Positions 5,745 through 11,500 of a stretch of DNA of 11,500 nucleotides are shown piece by piece; position 1 is the first letter of the stretch; each line of letters opens with the position of its first letter. The DNA is taken from NCBI GenBank assembly GCA_001816835.1, contig MHDB01000006.1, positions 1-11,500 on the forward strand, written 5' to 3'. The stretch comes from Candidatus Woykebacteria bacterium RIFCSPLOWO2_01_FULL_43_14 (GTDB lineage Bacteria; Patescibacteriota; Microgenomatia; Woykebacterales; 2-01-FULL-43-14). The notes under the pieces are model-generated. The model made no database searches. It was not told where the DNA came from and saw only the letters and a program-made list of their open reading frames with translations. The translations under genes and the position numbers were made by a program.

Positions 5745-5773
5745 AGTGTATCAGAGTTAAATGTGGTATGCAA
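5745..5773 (-). promoter_or_regulatory. Promoter of ftsZ
   Basis: TTGCAT (5773-5768), a 17-nt spacer and an extended -10, TGA-TACACT (hexamer 5750-5745), lie in the ftsA-ftsZ gap. The predicted leader is about 70 nt long and contains the Shine-Dalgarno. Confidence 0.55.
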
Positions 5774-5805
5774 CAAGGCAGGATTCTGGAAGTTGGATCT
5801 CTAAA

Positions 5806-7104
5806 TTAAGGCAGAAAGGATTTGAGCCACTCTATGGCTTTGTTAATAATACCCCTCATTTCAAAACCTTTACCTAGGGGGAGCATATTTTCGGAGCTAT
5901 CAGAATAGTTTTGGCTATATCTTAGCAGTCCTGTCACTGAGGAGTAACCAGGGGTGGAAACTTCATCAATAAGACCCACCAAGCCACTTGGAGTAGCGAC
6001 TCTGATAGGCATTCGTAATACATCCTTACCTACCTCATTCATATTTACCGTTTCCGCGGCCCCACCTGTAATTACCAACCCAGCTGGTAACAATCCTGCG
6101 TAACCAGACCTTTTTATCTCCATACCAATAAGGGTAAATATTTCCGTAAGTCTGGGCTTAATTATGCCTTCAACTAAAGTCTTACGGGAGATAACACCTA
6201 GCTCTTCACTTACACCTATTTTGCTAGTGTCGATTGACTCGTCTCTTTTGTCTTTTACCTCACCTCTTTTTAAGTGTTCCTCTTCATCTTTGTCAGGCAA
6301 AACAGTTTTCTTGGCCTTCTTGGAAAGATGCATTTTAATGGCTTCGGCTGATTCTAAGGAACATCTCAGTCCTATGGCGATATCGTTAGTAATATTTTTG
6401 CCTCCGACGGGCAAAACTACCGAATGGGCCACAGACCCTTCGACGAAAAGACACACTGAAGTGGTTCCCCCACCAATGTCCACCAAAGCTACCCCAAGCT
6501 CTTTTTCAGTGTCACTGAGCACTGATTCGGCTGAAGCGATCCCCGAAAAAACAATATCCTCAACATCAACCCCAACCTGCTGAATACATTTCACCAAATT
6601 CCTCATGGAAGTACTAGCACCTGAGATAATATGAGTCTCCACCTCAAGTCTTACTCCAGTCATACCAACTGGATCTTTAATTCCTTCTTGGGAGTCCACT
6701 ATGAAGTCTCTGGGTATAACGTGGATTATTTCTCGACTTGAGGGAATAGAAATCGCTCTTGCCGCCTCAGTTACTCTTCTAACGTCGTCACTGCTAATCT
6801 CGTTTTCGCCACCAGCCACGGCCACTACCCCACGAGAGTTAAGAGAGGAGATATGCGACCCCCCGACTGTGATCAAACTATGAGTTACGTTATGGCCAGC
6901 CATTCGCTCGGCAGCTTCAACAGAGCTACTTATAGCGGAAACAGATTCGTCTATGTCGACTACTTGACCTTTTTTTATCCCACGTGACGGAACACTGGAA
7001 ACCCCAACAACAGTCAAAGGTCCTTTTTTAGTTGCTGTAGCTATTAAAGTTGTAATCTTGGAAGAGCCTATGTCGATGCCAACTACAGTTTTTTCTTTTG
7101 CCAA
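5806..7104 (-). CDS. ftsA: Cell division protein FtsA
   Basis: FtsA is an actin-fold ATPase that anchors FtsZ filaments to the inner face of the membrane. With the start chosen here it has 432 residues: phosphate-1 motif VVGIDIGSSK (7-16), phosphate-2 ALVDIGGGTTS (206-216), adenosine motif VITGGAA (344-350), and a C-terminal amphipathic helix, MRGIINKAIEWLKSFLP (416-432), which is the membrane-targeting sequence. TTG at 7104 is preferred because AGGGGG (7117-7112) lies 7 nt upstream and the protein then begins MAKEKTVVGIDIG, as FtsA normally does. An in-frame TTG at 7149 would add 15 residues but has no Shine-Dalgarno. A highly charged stretch (about 262-295, K/D/E-rich) looks longer than usual for this loop. 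The gene sits between an ftsQ-like gene and ftsZ, the classical order. Confidence 0.96.
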   Translation of the reverse strand: MAKEKTVVGIDIGSSKITTLIATATKKGPLTVVGVSSVPSRGIKKGQVVDIDESVSAISSSVEAAERMAGHNVTHSLITVGGSHISSLNSRGVVAVAGGENEISSDDVRRVTEAARAISIPSSREIIHVIPRDFIVDSQEGIKDPVGMTGVRLEVETHIISGASTSMRNLVKCIQQVGVDVEDIVFSGIASAESVLSDTEKELGVALVDIGGGTTSVCLFVEGSVAHSVVLPVGGKNITNDIAIGLRCSLESAEAIKMHLSKKAKKTVLPDKDEEEHLKRGEVKDKRDESIDTSKIGVSEELGVISRKTLVEGIIKPRLTEIFTLIGMEIKRSGYAGLLPAGLVITGGAAETVNMNEVGKDVLRMPIRVATPSGLVGLIDEVSTPGYSSVTGLLRYSQNYSDSSENMLPLGKGFEMRGIINKAIEWLKSFLP

Positions 7105-7211
7105 GTGCAAGCCCCCTTTTATACGCCCGTTAAAGGCATTTGTGTTCAAAACGGATACAGACCTGCTTAAACTTAAAGCATCTCAGATTTTGGCAGGTTC
7201 AAGTTTTCTTA

Positions 7212-7240
7212 ATTATCTATCAAACCAAGGTTCACGTCAA
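7212..7240 (-). promoter_or_regulatory. Promoter of ftsA(-ftsZ)
   Basis: TTGACG (7240-7235), a 17-nt spacer and GATAAT (7217-7212) match the sigma70 consensus at 5 of 6 positions in each hexamer. The promoter starts 7 bp after the stop codon of the ftsQ-like gene and leaves a leader of about 100 nt before the ftsA TTG. Confidence 0.65.
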
Positions 7241-7246
7241 TGAATT

Positions 7247-7792
7247 TTAGCGATTGTATTCAATAGCCACCTTACTAAAACGCAAGTCTATCTTGGAAGG
7301 CAATCTTTTTTCTATTCTAGAGTGTGTCAAGATTGTTTGTAAAGAGTTTACCTGACTAGAGAGCGGTTTAGTTGGGTCTATAAGCACGATCAAACCAGAA
7401 TCTGAAGTTATCTTGTACGTATTATCATTAAGTTTCTCCACACTAGAGACATTGATAGTGTTTTTTAACTCAGAGTATAAATTGTTCTCGAAATCGCTAC
7501 TAGTCTCGAACACTGGGGAAACTTTGGTGTCCAGCACTGGTTTGAACCTATCCAAAATGTCTAGAAGATATTTTTGCGGCTCTAAATATTTCAAAAAGAG
7601 CGTTCCCATTACCAGCATTAGCAAGGCAACAGTCGAGTAGACAACTATCATTTTTCTCGCTCTCTTACGTTTATTTGGCTTATCCAAGCTAAACTGAGGA
7701 GCCGGTCTAACTAATAAATAGCTCTCAGGTCGTTTTTTCTTACCTATGTGCAGCCACTTGCCTAACAAGCTGGGCAATCTTTTCGGCAGCAT
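7247..7792 (-). CDS. ftsQ: FtsQ/DivIB-like divisome protein
   Basis: A bitopic membrane protein of 181 residues with the start used here. A basic cytoplasmic N-terminus (KRKRARK at 41-47) is followed by one transmembrane helix (about 49-67) and an extracytoplasmic domain. The end, SLQTILTHSRIEKRLPSKIDLRFSKVAIEYN, resembles the C-terminal part of FtsQ/DivIB (L..IL..., then IDLRF..). A POTRA domain is hard to see, so the assignment leans on topology, C-terminus and position between murG and ftsA. FtsQ links the FtsLB complex to the ring. The frame is open back to a TTG at 7843. In-frame ATGs are at 7825 and 7792 and a TTG at 7768. None has a good Shine-Dalgarno, and all overlap the 3' end of murG, so translation is probably coupled. 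The exact start is uncertain. Confidence 0.75.
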   Translation of the reverse strand: MLPKRLPSLLGKWLHIGKKKRPESYLLVRPAPQFSLDKPNKRKRARKMIVVYSTVALLMLVMGTLFLKYLEPQKYLLDILDRFKPVLDTKVSPVFETSSDFENNLYSELKNTINVSSVEKLNDNTYKITSDSGLIVLIDPTKPLSSQVNSLQTILTHSRIEKRLPSKIDLRFSKVAIEYNR

Positions 7793-8840
7793 TTGTCTTA
7801 AAAGATTTCTTATAAATTTTGGCATGTTTCTCAAGCTGATCAAGGTTTTCTAAGGCGAGCTGTATAGTGGTAAAAAGCTTTTTAGAAGTCAGTTCTTTCT
7901 GCCTCAAAATAATAGCCGACCCAGCCTCAGATAAAACTAGAGCATTTTTGGTTTGCTCATCTTGGGCCACCCACGGTATGGGAATAAGAACACTCGGTAT
8001 TCCCAAAGCGGCCAATTCGGTAACTGTATTTGCGCCTGAACGACTAATAACTAAAGTTACTTTAGCCAAGATGTTTTTCAGTTCCTGGGTATCAAACCAC
8101 TCTTTACAATTATAATGGTCTGAGGCGACCTTGGATAGCTCATTTTTAAGGCTTTTGGAGCGTTCGTAGTCTTGGCTCAGGCCCGCACTTCCTGTTTGGT
8201 GCACAACATCAAATATCTCCAGAAGCTCAGATAAAATCTCAAAAACCGCTTGGTTTATCACATGGGCTCCCTGATTACCCCCAGTGAAGTACAAAGTTGG
8301 CCTTACGCTTAACCGTCTTCTTATAGAAAGCAGTTCCTTCCTAATAGGATTGCCCGTCAAGACTACTTTATCAGCTGGGAAGTAGGACACAGAGTTAGGC
8401 CAAGATACCGCAATCTTATCGGCAAACTTGCTGATTATCTTATTGGACATACCAAAAACAACTGTTTGTTCATGGGTTACAACTCTGATATTCATAAGCT
8501 TGGCGACTACCACTACAGGCAACGCCAAATAACCGCCAAACGAGAGAACAACATCTGGTTGAATTTTCTTTAAGTACCTGTAAGCTTGCCAAAATCCAAA
8601 TGGAACCTTGGCAAGGGAAACAAAAGTAAAACGAGTAAGTCTCCTCTGTAAACGCCCAGTCGTCAGTGGGTAAAATGGGATTTGAAGATCGGCAATTACC
8701 TTCGACTCAACAGAAGGCGTGTTATCTCCTTCCATTGAATAAAGGCGCCCGATAAAGTGGATTTCAGATTGACCCTTTTTTAATTCTTCGATCACCGCTA
8801 AAGCCGGGGTCAGGTGACCACCAGTAATAACTACCTTCAT
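7740..8840 (-). CDS. murG: UDP-GlcNAc:lipid I N-acetylglucosaminyltransferase MurG
   Basis: MurG (GT28, GT-B fold) adds GlcNAc to lipid I on the cytoplasmic face of the membrane, giving lipid II. The 366-residue protein shows the N-terminal glycine loop TGGHLTPALAV (6-16), LSFGGYLALP..VAKLMNIRVVTHEQ (the family's GGY and HEQ motifs), TGGNQGAHVINQ, and SRSGANTVTELAALGIPSVLIP, which matches the UDP-GlcNAc-binding signature. Length is normal. Differences from well-studied MurG include a longer, polar stretch after the first helix (RLYSMEGDNTPSVESK) and HEQT for HEQN. The gene is first in the division block, after a strong terminator, and murC, murB and ddl do not follow it. No Shine-Dalgarno precedes the ATG; an extended -10 ends 9 nt upstream. 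Confidence 0.95.
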   Translation of the reverse strand: MKVVITGGHLTPALAVIEELKKGQSEIHFIGRLYSMEGDNTPSVESKVIADLQIPFYPLTTGRLQRRLTRFTFVSLAKVPFGFWQAYRYLKKIQPDVVLSFGGYLALPVVVVAKLMNIRVVTHEQTVVFGMSNKIISKFADKIAVSWPNSVSYFPADKVVLTGNPIRKELLSIRRRLSVRPTLYFTGGNQGAHVINQAVFEILSELLEIFDVVHQTGSAGLSQDYERSKSLKNELSKVASDHYNCKEWFDTQELKNILAKVTLVISRSGANTVTELAALGIPSVLIPIPWVAQDEQTKNALVLSEAGSAIILRQKELTSKKLFTTIQLALENLDQLEKHAKIYKKSFKTNAAEKIAQLVRQVAAHR

Positions 8841-8849
8841 TGTGAGGGT

Positions 8850-8858
8850 ATTTTAACA
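8850..8858 (-). promoter_or_regulatory. Extended -10 element of the murG promoter
   Basis: TGT-TAAAAT (8858-8850) lies 9 nt before the murG ATG. The -35 region (TCTGCA at 17-nt spacing) is poor, so the TG extension probably compensates. The predicted leader is only 2-3 nt. Confidence 0.45.
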
Positions 8859-8884
8859 CAATCTGATTTAGTTGCAGAAGGAGG

Positions 8885-8930
8885 TAGTAAAAAAGGTAGG
8901 GTCGCTTGTTAAAAAAACAACACGACCCTT
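8885..8930 (-). terminator. Strong terminator between the T-box gene and murG
   Basis: On the minus strand, AGGGTCG pairs with CGACCCT (hairpin 8929-8898), extended by TGTT/AACA inside it, and is followed by ACCTTTTTT. It starts 4 bp after the stop codon of the upstream gene. It makes the T-box unit monocistronic and isolates murG from T-box control. Confidence 0.85.
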
Positions 8931-8933
8931 AGA

Positions 8934-9302
8934 TTAGCGGACAAAATAAGGCACGTCATTCCAGTGTTTACGCCCATTAGGTTCTAATTGTTGAGTTGGC
9001 CGAACTGGCTGACGAGTTTCAAGAACACCTTGCAATCTACCTAAGCAAAACGATCCAACTCCCTCGTCAGATACCACCACAGTAAGCTCTCCTTCTACAC
9101 AAGTGGGTACCGAATTCTCACTTCCTATATTGCTCACAGTACCATCGATAGAAATTCCTATCGTGTGCGTATATCCTTCAGGATCCAAACCACTCATGTC
9201 AACTCTAAGTAAACCGCTAAAGTAAGGGTTTACTACATAGTCCTCGTGTGAAGTGTCTGGAACGTCAAAAAGTACTTCCCCATTAACGAGTAATCTAGGC
9301 AT
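8934..9302 (-). CDS. Hypothetical protein, 122 residues, under T-box control
   Basis: I do not recognise this protein. It begins MPRLLVNGEVLFDVPD and ends WNDVPYFVR. It is acidic in the first two thirds, with Gly/Val/Ser-rich beta-like segments (YTHTIGISIDGTVSNIG, GELTVVVSDEGVGSFC). It has two cysteines (about 68 and 84) and no signal peptide or membrane helix. The tail is Pro/Gln/Arg-rich and more polar. GGAGAAG directly precedes the ATG at 9302. The frame stays open to 9443, but that part encodes the T-box terminator and should not be translated. The gene is alone between a T-box leader and a terminator, so uncharged tRNA should turn it on. The known T-box regulon (synthetases, amino-acid synthesis and transport) does not suggest a function. 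It is not a truncated synthetase that I can recognise. Confidence 0.75.
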   Translation of the reverse strand: MPRLLVNGEVLFDVPDTSHEDYVVNPYFSGLLRVDMSGLDPEGYTHTIGISIDGTVSNIGSENSVPTCVEGELTVVVSDEGVGSFCLGRLQGVLETRQPVRPTQQLEPNGRKHWNDVPYFVR

Positions 9303-9329
9303 CTCTTCTCCTTCGGCGTCTCTATTTAA

Positions 9330-9374
9330 AATCCCACTTCGCGGATAGCTCCGCGGGATTGTGCTGATGCACAA
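9330..9374 (-). other. Two hairpins between the T-box terminator and the ribosome binding site
   Basis: TTGTGC-ATCA-GCACAA (9374-9359) is a perfect 6-bp hairpin that starts in the terminator's U-tract. It abuts AATCCC GCGGA-GCTA-TCCGC GAAGT GGGATT (9360-9330), an 11-bp stem with a 5-nt bulge. Only TTTT follows, so neither is a convincing second terminator. They would exist only in the full-length read-through mRNA. Confidence 0.55.
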
Positions 9375-9425
9375 CAAAAACGCCCGTATCCCTCTTTCAC
9401 ACATAGTGAAAAAGAAATACGGACG
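9371..9425 (-). terminator. T-box regulated intrinsic terminator
   Basis: A stem of about 20 bp (allowing G-U pairs) runs from CGTCCGTATTTC to GGGATACGGGCG around a TATGT loop, followed by TTTTTGTTGT. Its 5' arm overlaps the region that the T-box antiterminator would use, as expected for the two competing structures. Confidence 0.85.
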
Positions 9426-9682
9426 ATCTAGTCGTGGTACCACCGCAATTCCTAGGTTTTTAAACCCAGCTTATCAATGCTCCGCCGAAGCGACACATCT
9501 TTGTTCTGTTACGGGAACTTCCCGTCGAATCCTACTTGCTAAATTTTGGAACTTAGGTTCAGATTCGCGACTCCCAGGGGAATAACAAGCTCTTCTGCAT
9601 CCCACTCTCACCTTATGGGACTCTCTGTTCAGAAGATTTATCTTGCACGTTCCTGGTAATAACGCCTTTGTTATTAACTTAA
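9371..9682 (-). promoter_or_regulatory. T-box riboswitch leader
   Basis: T-box leaders bind a specific tRNA and let transcription continue when that tRNA is uncharged. The T-box core GCGGTGGTACCACG (9446-9433) holds the UGGU bulge that pairs with the tRNA 3' end (discriminator A). Upstream is Stem I: its distal arm pairs CTTCTG (9635-9630) with CAGAAG (9597-9592), enclosing AACAGAGAG and TCCCA/TGGGA with the loop TAAGGTGAGAG, the expected AG-bulge and GGTG region. The base pairs CCAGG with CCTGGGAGT. A Stem III-like hairpin (GGGTTT/AAACC) precedes the core, and the terminator follows. Aligning the conserved 3' end of Stem I puts the specifier at UUC (9582-9580, Phe). AUU (Ile) cannot be excluded because the flanking bases depart from consensus. 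The T-box call is firm and the amino acid is not. Confidence 0.9.
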
Positions 9683-9687
9683 GAGGG

Positions 9688-9717
9688 ATTTTATACTAGA
9701 ATTGGTTATTTTGTCAA
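9688..9717 (-). promoter_or_regulatory. Promoter of the T-box transcript
   Basis: A perfect TTGACA (9717-9712) is followed by TATAAAAT. The -10 is either TATAAA (9695-9690, 16-nt spacer) or TAAAAT (9693-9688, 18-nt spacer). This is the best promoter match in the window. The start site should fall near 9682. Confidence 0.7.
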
Positions 9718-9751
9718 TATTTTTATCTTCCTACAAAAACCTACTCAACTT

Positions 9752-9760
9752 TGTTAGAAT
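9752..9760 (+). promoter_or_regulatory. Extended -10 element of the SGNH hydrolase gene
   Basis: TGT-TAGAAT (9752-9760) ends 6 nt before the GTG at 9767, placing +1 on the start codon. The -35 region is weak. With the T-box promoter it forms a divergent pair; nothing else is seen in 9718-9751. Confidence 0.5.
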
Positions 9761-9766
9761 AATTAG

Positions 9767-10930
9767 GTGTTCAAAAGTTTGGTTCGCGTTGTCGGTATAC
9801 TACTACTAACATTAGTTGTTGTTTTTGTCATAGGAGAGCTAACTGTTCGCTATCTCCAGGACAGAACCAAACCTCCTTCCAAAGTCAGACAAAGAGATTC
9901 TGTTACCCACCACTCGTTCAAGCCCAATACCTACGACGTAGCCCGCACCCCTGAGTGGGAATCTCATTTTTCGATTAACTCCCAAGGACTTAGGGATAGA
10001 GAATATAATATCGAAAAGCCCGACAACACTTATCGAATATTGATGGTCGGAGATTCTTTCATTGAAGGGCAAGGCCAAGAGATAGAAAATACTGTCAGTA
10101 AATTACTCGAGAAATCCCTGGCTAAACCAAACAGCAACAAAAAGGTTGAAGTTATAAACGCTGGCGTCTTAAGCTATTCTCCTCTCCTAGAATACCAATA
10201 TCTAAAAGCGAGAGGCCTAAAGCTAAACCCGGACCTGGTAATACTTAACTTCGATATGGGCGACACGATTGACGATCAATGGTACGAGAGCGAGCTAATA
10301 AGGGACGCGGAAGGTCAACCCAAAATATTTCGAGAACCTCCTGATCTATACACCGACATGTACGAAACCAACCAGTTTCTCCCCTTTATTCCCAAGGATC
10401 TCAAAAGTTTCCTTCACCAAAATTCACGCTTGTATTTAGTGTTAGCTAACAGCATTAAAAACAAAAAACTAATGCTATACCCCGAAATTGGCAGCGCAAC
10501 CATCAAACCAGGCATTCCAGGAAATGACAAACTGATTGTGACTCGAGATAACATTGAAAATTACGACGACCTTTGGACACTTACTAAAAGTAATCTGAGG
10601 TTAATCAAAAGCCTCCTTAAGGATAAAGGTGTTGATTTTCTCCTCACCACCTATCCCTATGGACATCAGGTGAGTGCTGAAGAGTGGTTAGAGGGACGCA
10701 AAGTCTGGTTCTTCGAGAGCAAAGTGTATGATAACGATAGAGCTTTCAAAACTCTGGAAGAGTTTAGTAGTAGTGAAGGAATTAAGTTCCACAATATGAC
10801 CTCAGATTTTCGGGCAGAGAAGAGGCACCCAATCTTTTTCAAAATCGATGGTCACTGGACCAAACTCGGTCATCAGATAGCCGCTTCTTCACTCGAGAAG
10901 TATTTATTGGATAATAACTACATTAAGTGA
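9767..10930 (+). CDS. Membrane-anchored SGNH/GDSL-type hydrolase
   Basis: A 387-residue protein with an N-terminal membrane anchor (about residues 5-27) and a predicted extracytoplasmic SGNH domain. Block I is GDSFIEG (95-101, nucleophile Ser97). The block III region is DLVILNFDMGDTIDD (156-170), where the usual GxND is not clear. Block V is DGHWTKLG (361-368), with Asp361 and His363 completing the triad. The fold serves esterases and O-acyltransferases, including AlgJ/AlgX-type polysaccharide acetylation proteins, whose DxHW block this resembles. A role in adding or removing acyl groups on a surface glycan is inferred. The start is GTG at 9767, directly after an extended -10 and without a Shine-Dalgarno. 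The stop overlaps the start of a membrane glycosyltransferase gene in GTGA, so the two are translationally coupled. Confidence 0.85.
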   Translation: MFKSLVRVVGILLLTLVVVFVIGELTVRYLQDRTKPPSKVRQRDSVTHHSFKPNTYDVARTPEWESHFSINSQGLRDREYNIEKPDNTYRILMVGDSFIEGQGQEIENTVSKLLEKSLAKPNSNKKVEVINAGVLSYSPLLEYQYLKARGLKLNPDLVILNFDMGDTIDDQWYESELIRDAEGQPKIFREPPDLYTDMYETNQFLPFIPKDLKSFLHQNSRLYLVLANSIKNKKLMLYPEIGSATIKPGIPGNDKLIVTRDNIENYDDLWTLTKSNLRLIKSLLKDKGVDFLLTTYPYGHQVSAEEWLEGRKVWFFESKVYDNDRAFKTLEEFSSSEGIKFHNMTSDFRAEKRHPIFFKIDGHWTKLGHQIAASSLEKYLLDNNYIK

Positions 10931-11500
10931 AAAAATTAGCTCTAATTGGACTATTCTTAGTAATAATCACTACATTAGTAGTCTCCAGAGTTCTTTATCT
11001 GGACTCCGGTATTCACTTCAGCGAGCCTGATGAATGGTCTTATGATATCGCTTCCAAAAGTCTATCTAACGAGATTATTCCAAAAGTTGCCGGTCGACCT
11101 CTCCTTGAGCAAAGTCCTGTCTTCGAATACCTTGCTCACTGGATCAATTCAGTTGTTAAAGACACGGAGTATCCGAAAACCTTCCTCGCTACCAGAACCA
11201 TCTCCGTCATTTCCTCAATAGTGTTGGCGTTAGTAATATTTCTCTACACCAGGAGAAAAGAAAATCCGACCGTGGCCTGGTATTCCTTGATCTTTTTCAC
11301 CCTGACCCCCATTGTGCTCTTCTACTCAAAGATGGGTTTGAGAGAAATGCTACTCATACTTTGTCTTTTCAGTTTTTACTTATGTTATGAAAAATTTATG
11401 TACACCAAAAGCAAAGTAAAATGGGCAGTCTTGGCTGGACTCACTTTAGGGATCTCGGTTCTAATCAAGACGACCGCGCTGATCTTTTTTTTGATACCCT
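10927..11500 (+). CDS. GT-C membrane glycosyltransferase, PMT/ArnT-like, N-terminal fragment
   Basis: An open frame of 191 codons begins at GTG 10927, overlaps the preceding TGA by 4 bp and leaves the window. The protein starts MKKLALIGLFLVIITTLVVS, a membrane segment, followed by a first outside loop with the acidic pair in FSEPDEWSYDIASK (Asp35/Glu36). Further hydrophobic segments lie at about 91-107, 117-133, 138-154 and 168-190. SKMGLREMLL (134-143) lies at the start of the third of these four segments. This is the layout of PMT-2/GT39-like and ArnT-like enzymes, which use polyprenyl-phosphate sugars outside the membrane; the DE pair of loop 1 is the likely catalytic base. Substrate and acceptor are unknown. 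Coupling to the SGNH gene suggests joint work on surface glycans or glycoproteins. The rest of the gene lies beyond the window. Confidence 0.85.
   Translation, partial: MKKLALIGLFLVIITTLVVSRVLYLDSGIHFSEPDEWSYDIASKSLSNEIIPKVAGRPLLEQSPVFEYLAHWINSVVKDTEYPKTFLATRTISVISSIVLALVIFLYTRRKENPTVAWYSLIFFTLTPIVLFYSKMGLREMLLILCLFSFYLCYEKFMYTKSKVKWAVLAGLTLGISVLIKTTALIFFLIP

Noticed and set aside
9303..9443. Upstream extension of the 122-residue ORF to a start at 9443
   Set aside because: This stretch is the T-box terminator and following hairpins, whose RNA structure explains it fully. The ATG at 9302 has its own GGAGAAG.
11030..11221. Plus-strand open frame 11030-11221
   Set aside because: It is out of frame with the membrane glycosyltransferase that spans 10927-11500, which has a coherent multi-pass topology and a coupled start.

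Overview
The window looks like chromosome from a Candidate Phyla Radiation (Patescibacteria) bacterium, most likely Microgenomates-like. This rests on the divergent types of CTP synthase and MurG, the style of the REP-associated transposase, the compact division cluster and the mixed use of Shine-Dalgarno and apparently leaderless starts. The placement is inference from protein character, not from a marker phylogeny.

Layout. The 5' end of an isoleucyl-tRNA synthetase gene (1-94, minus) is divergent from a small HspR/MerR-type regulator (367-678, plus). The regulator gene ends tail-to-tail with pyrG (CTP synthase, 671-2284, minus), overlapping it by 8 bp. The pyrG leader has a promoter whose transcript should begin GGGCCC, and an intrinsic terminator lies between that start and the gene. 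This resembles CTP-sensed attenuation. Upstream is a self-contained unit (promoter, 140-residue unknown protein, terminator; 2428-2951). A RAYT transposase gene (3035-3676, plus) follows, bracketed by two pairs of REP palindromes, one of them inside its own promoter.

A minus-strand division/cell-wall block comes next, in transcription order murG (8840-7740), an ftsQ-like gene, ftsA, ftsZ and, last, a NUDIX hydrolase. Internal promoters can be seen before murG, ftsA and ftsZ. MurG makes lipid II. The FtsQ-like protein is a membrane bitopic divisome protein. FtsA tethers FtsZ filaments to the membrane. The order matches the classical dcw cluster, but murC, murB and ddl are absent between murG and ftsQ.

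Upstream of murG and separated from it by a strong terminator is a second self-contained unit: a sigma70-type promoter, a full T-box riboswitch (9371-9682) and one gene for an unrecognised 122-residue protein. A T-box upstream of a lone unknown gene, not an aminoacyl-tRNA synthetase or amino-acid gene, is the most unusual point in the window.

On the plus strand, a membrane-anchored SGNH/GDSL hydrolase (9767-10930) overlaps by 4 bp the start of a multi-pass GT-C (PMT/ArnT-like) glycosyltransferase that runs off the window. The pair probably acts on cell-surface glycans. No tRNA, rRNA, CRISPR array or prophage gene was seen.
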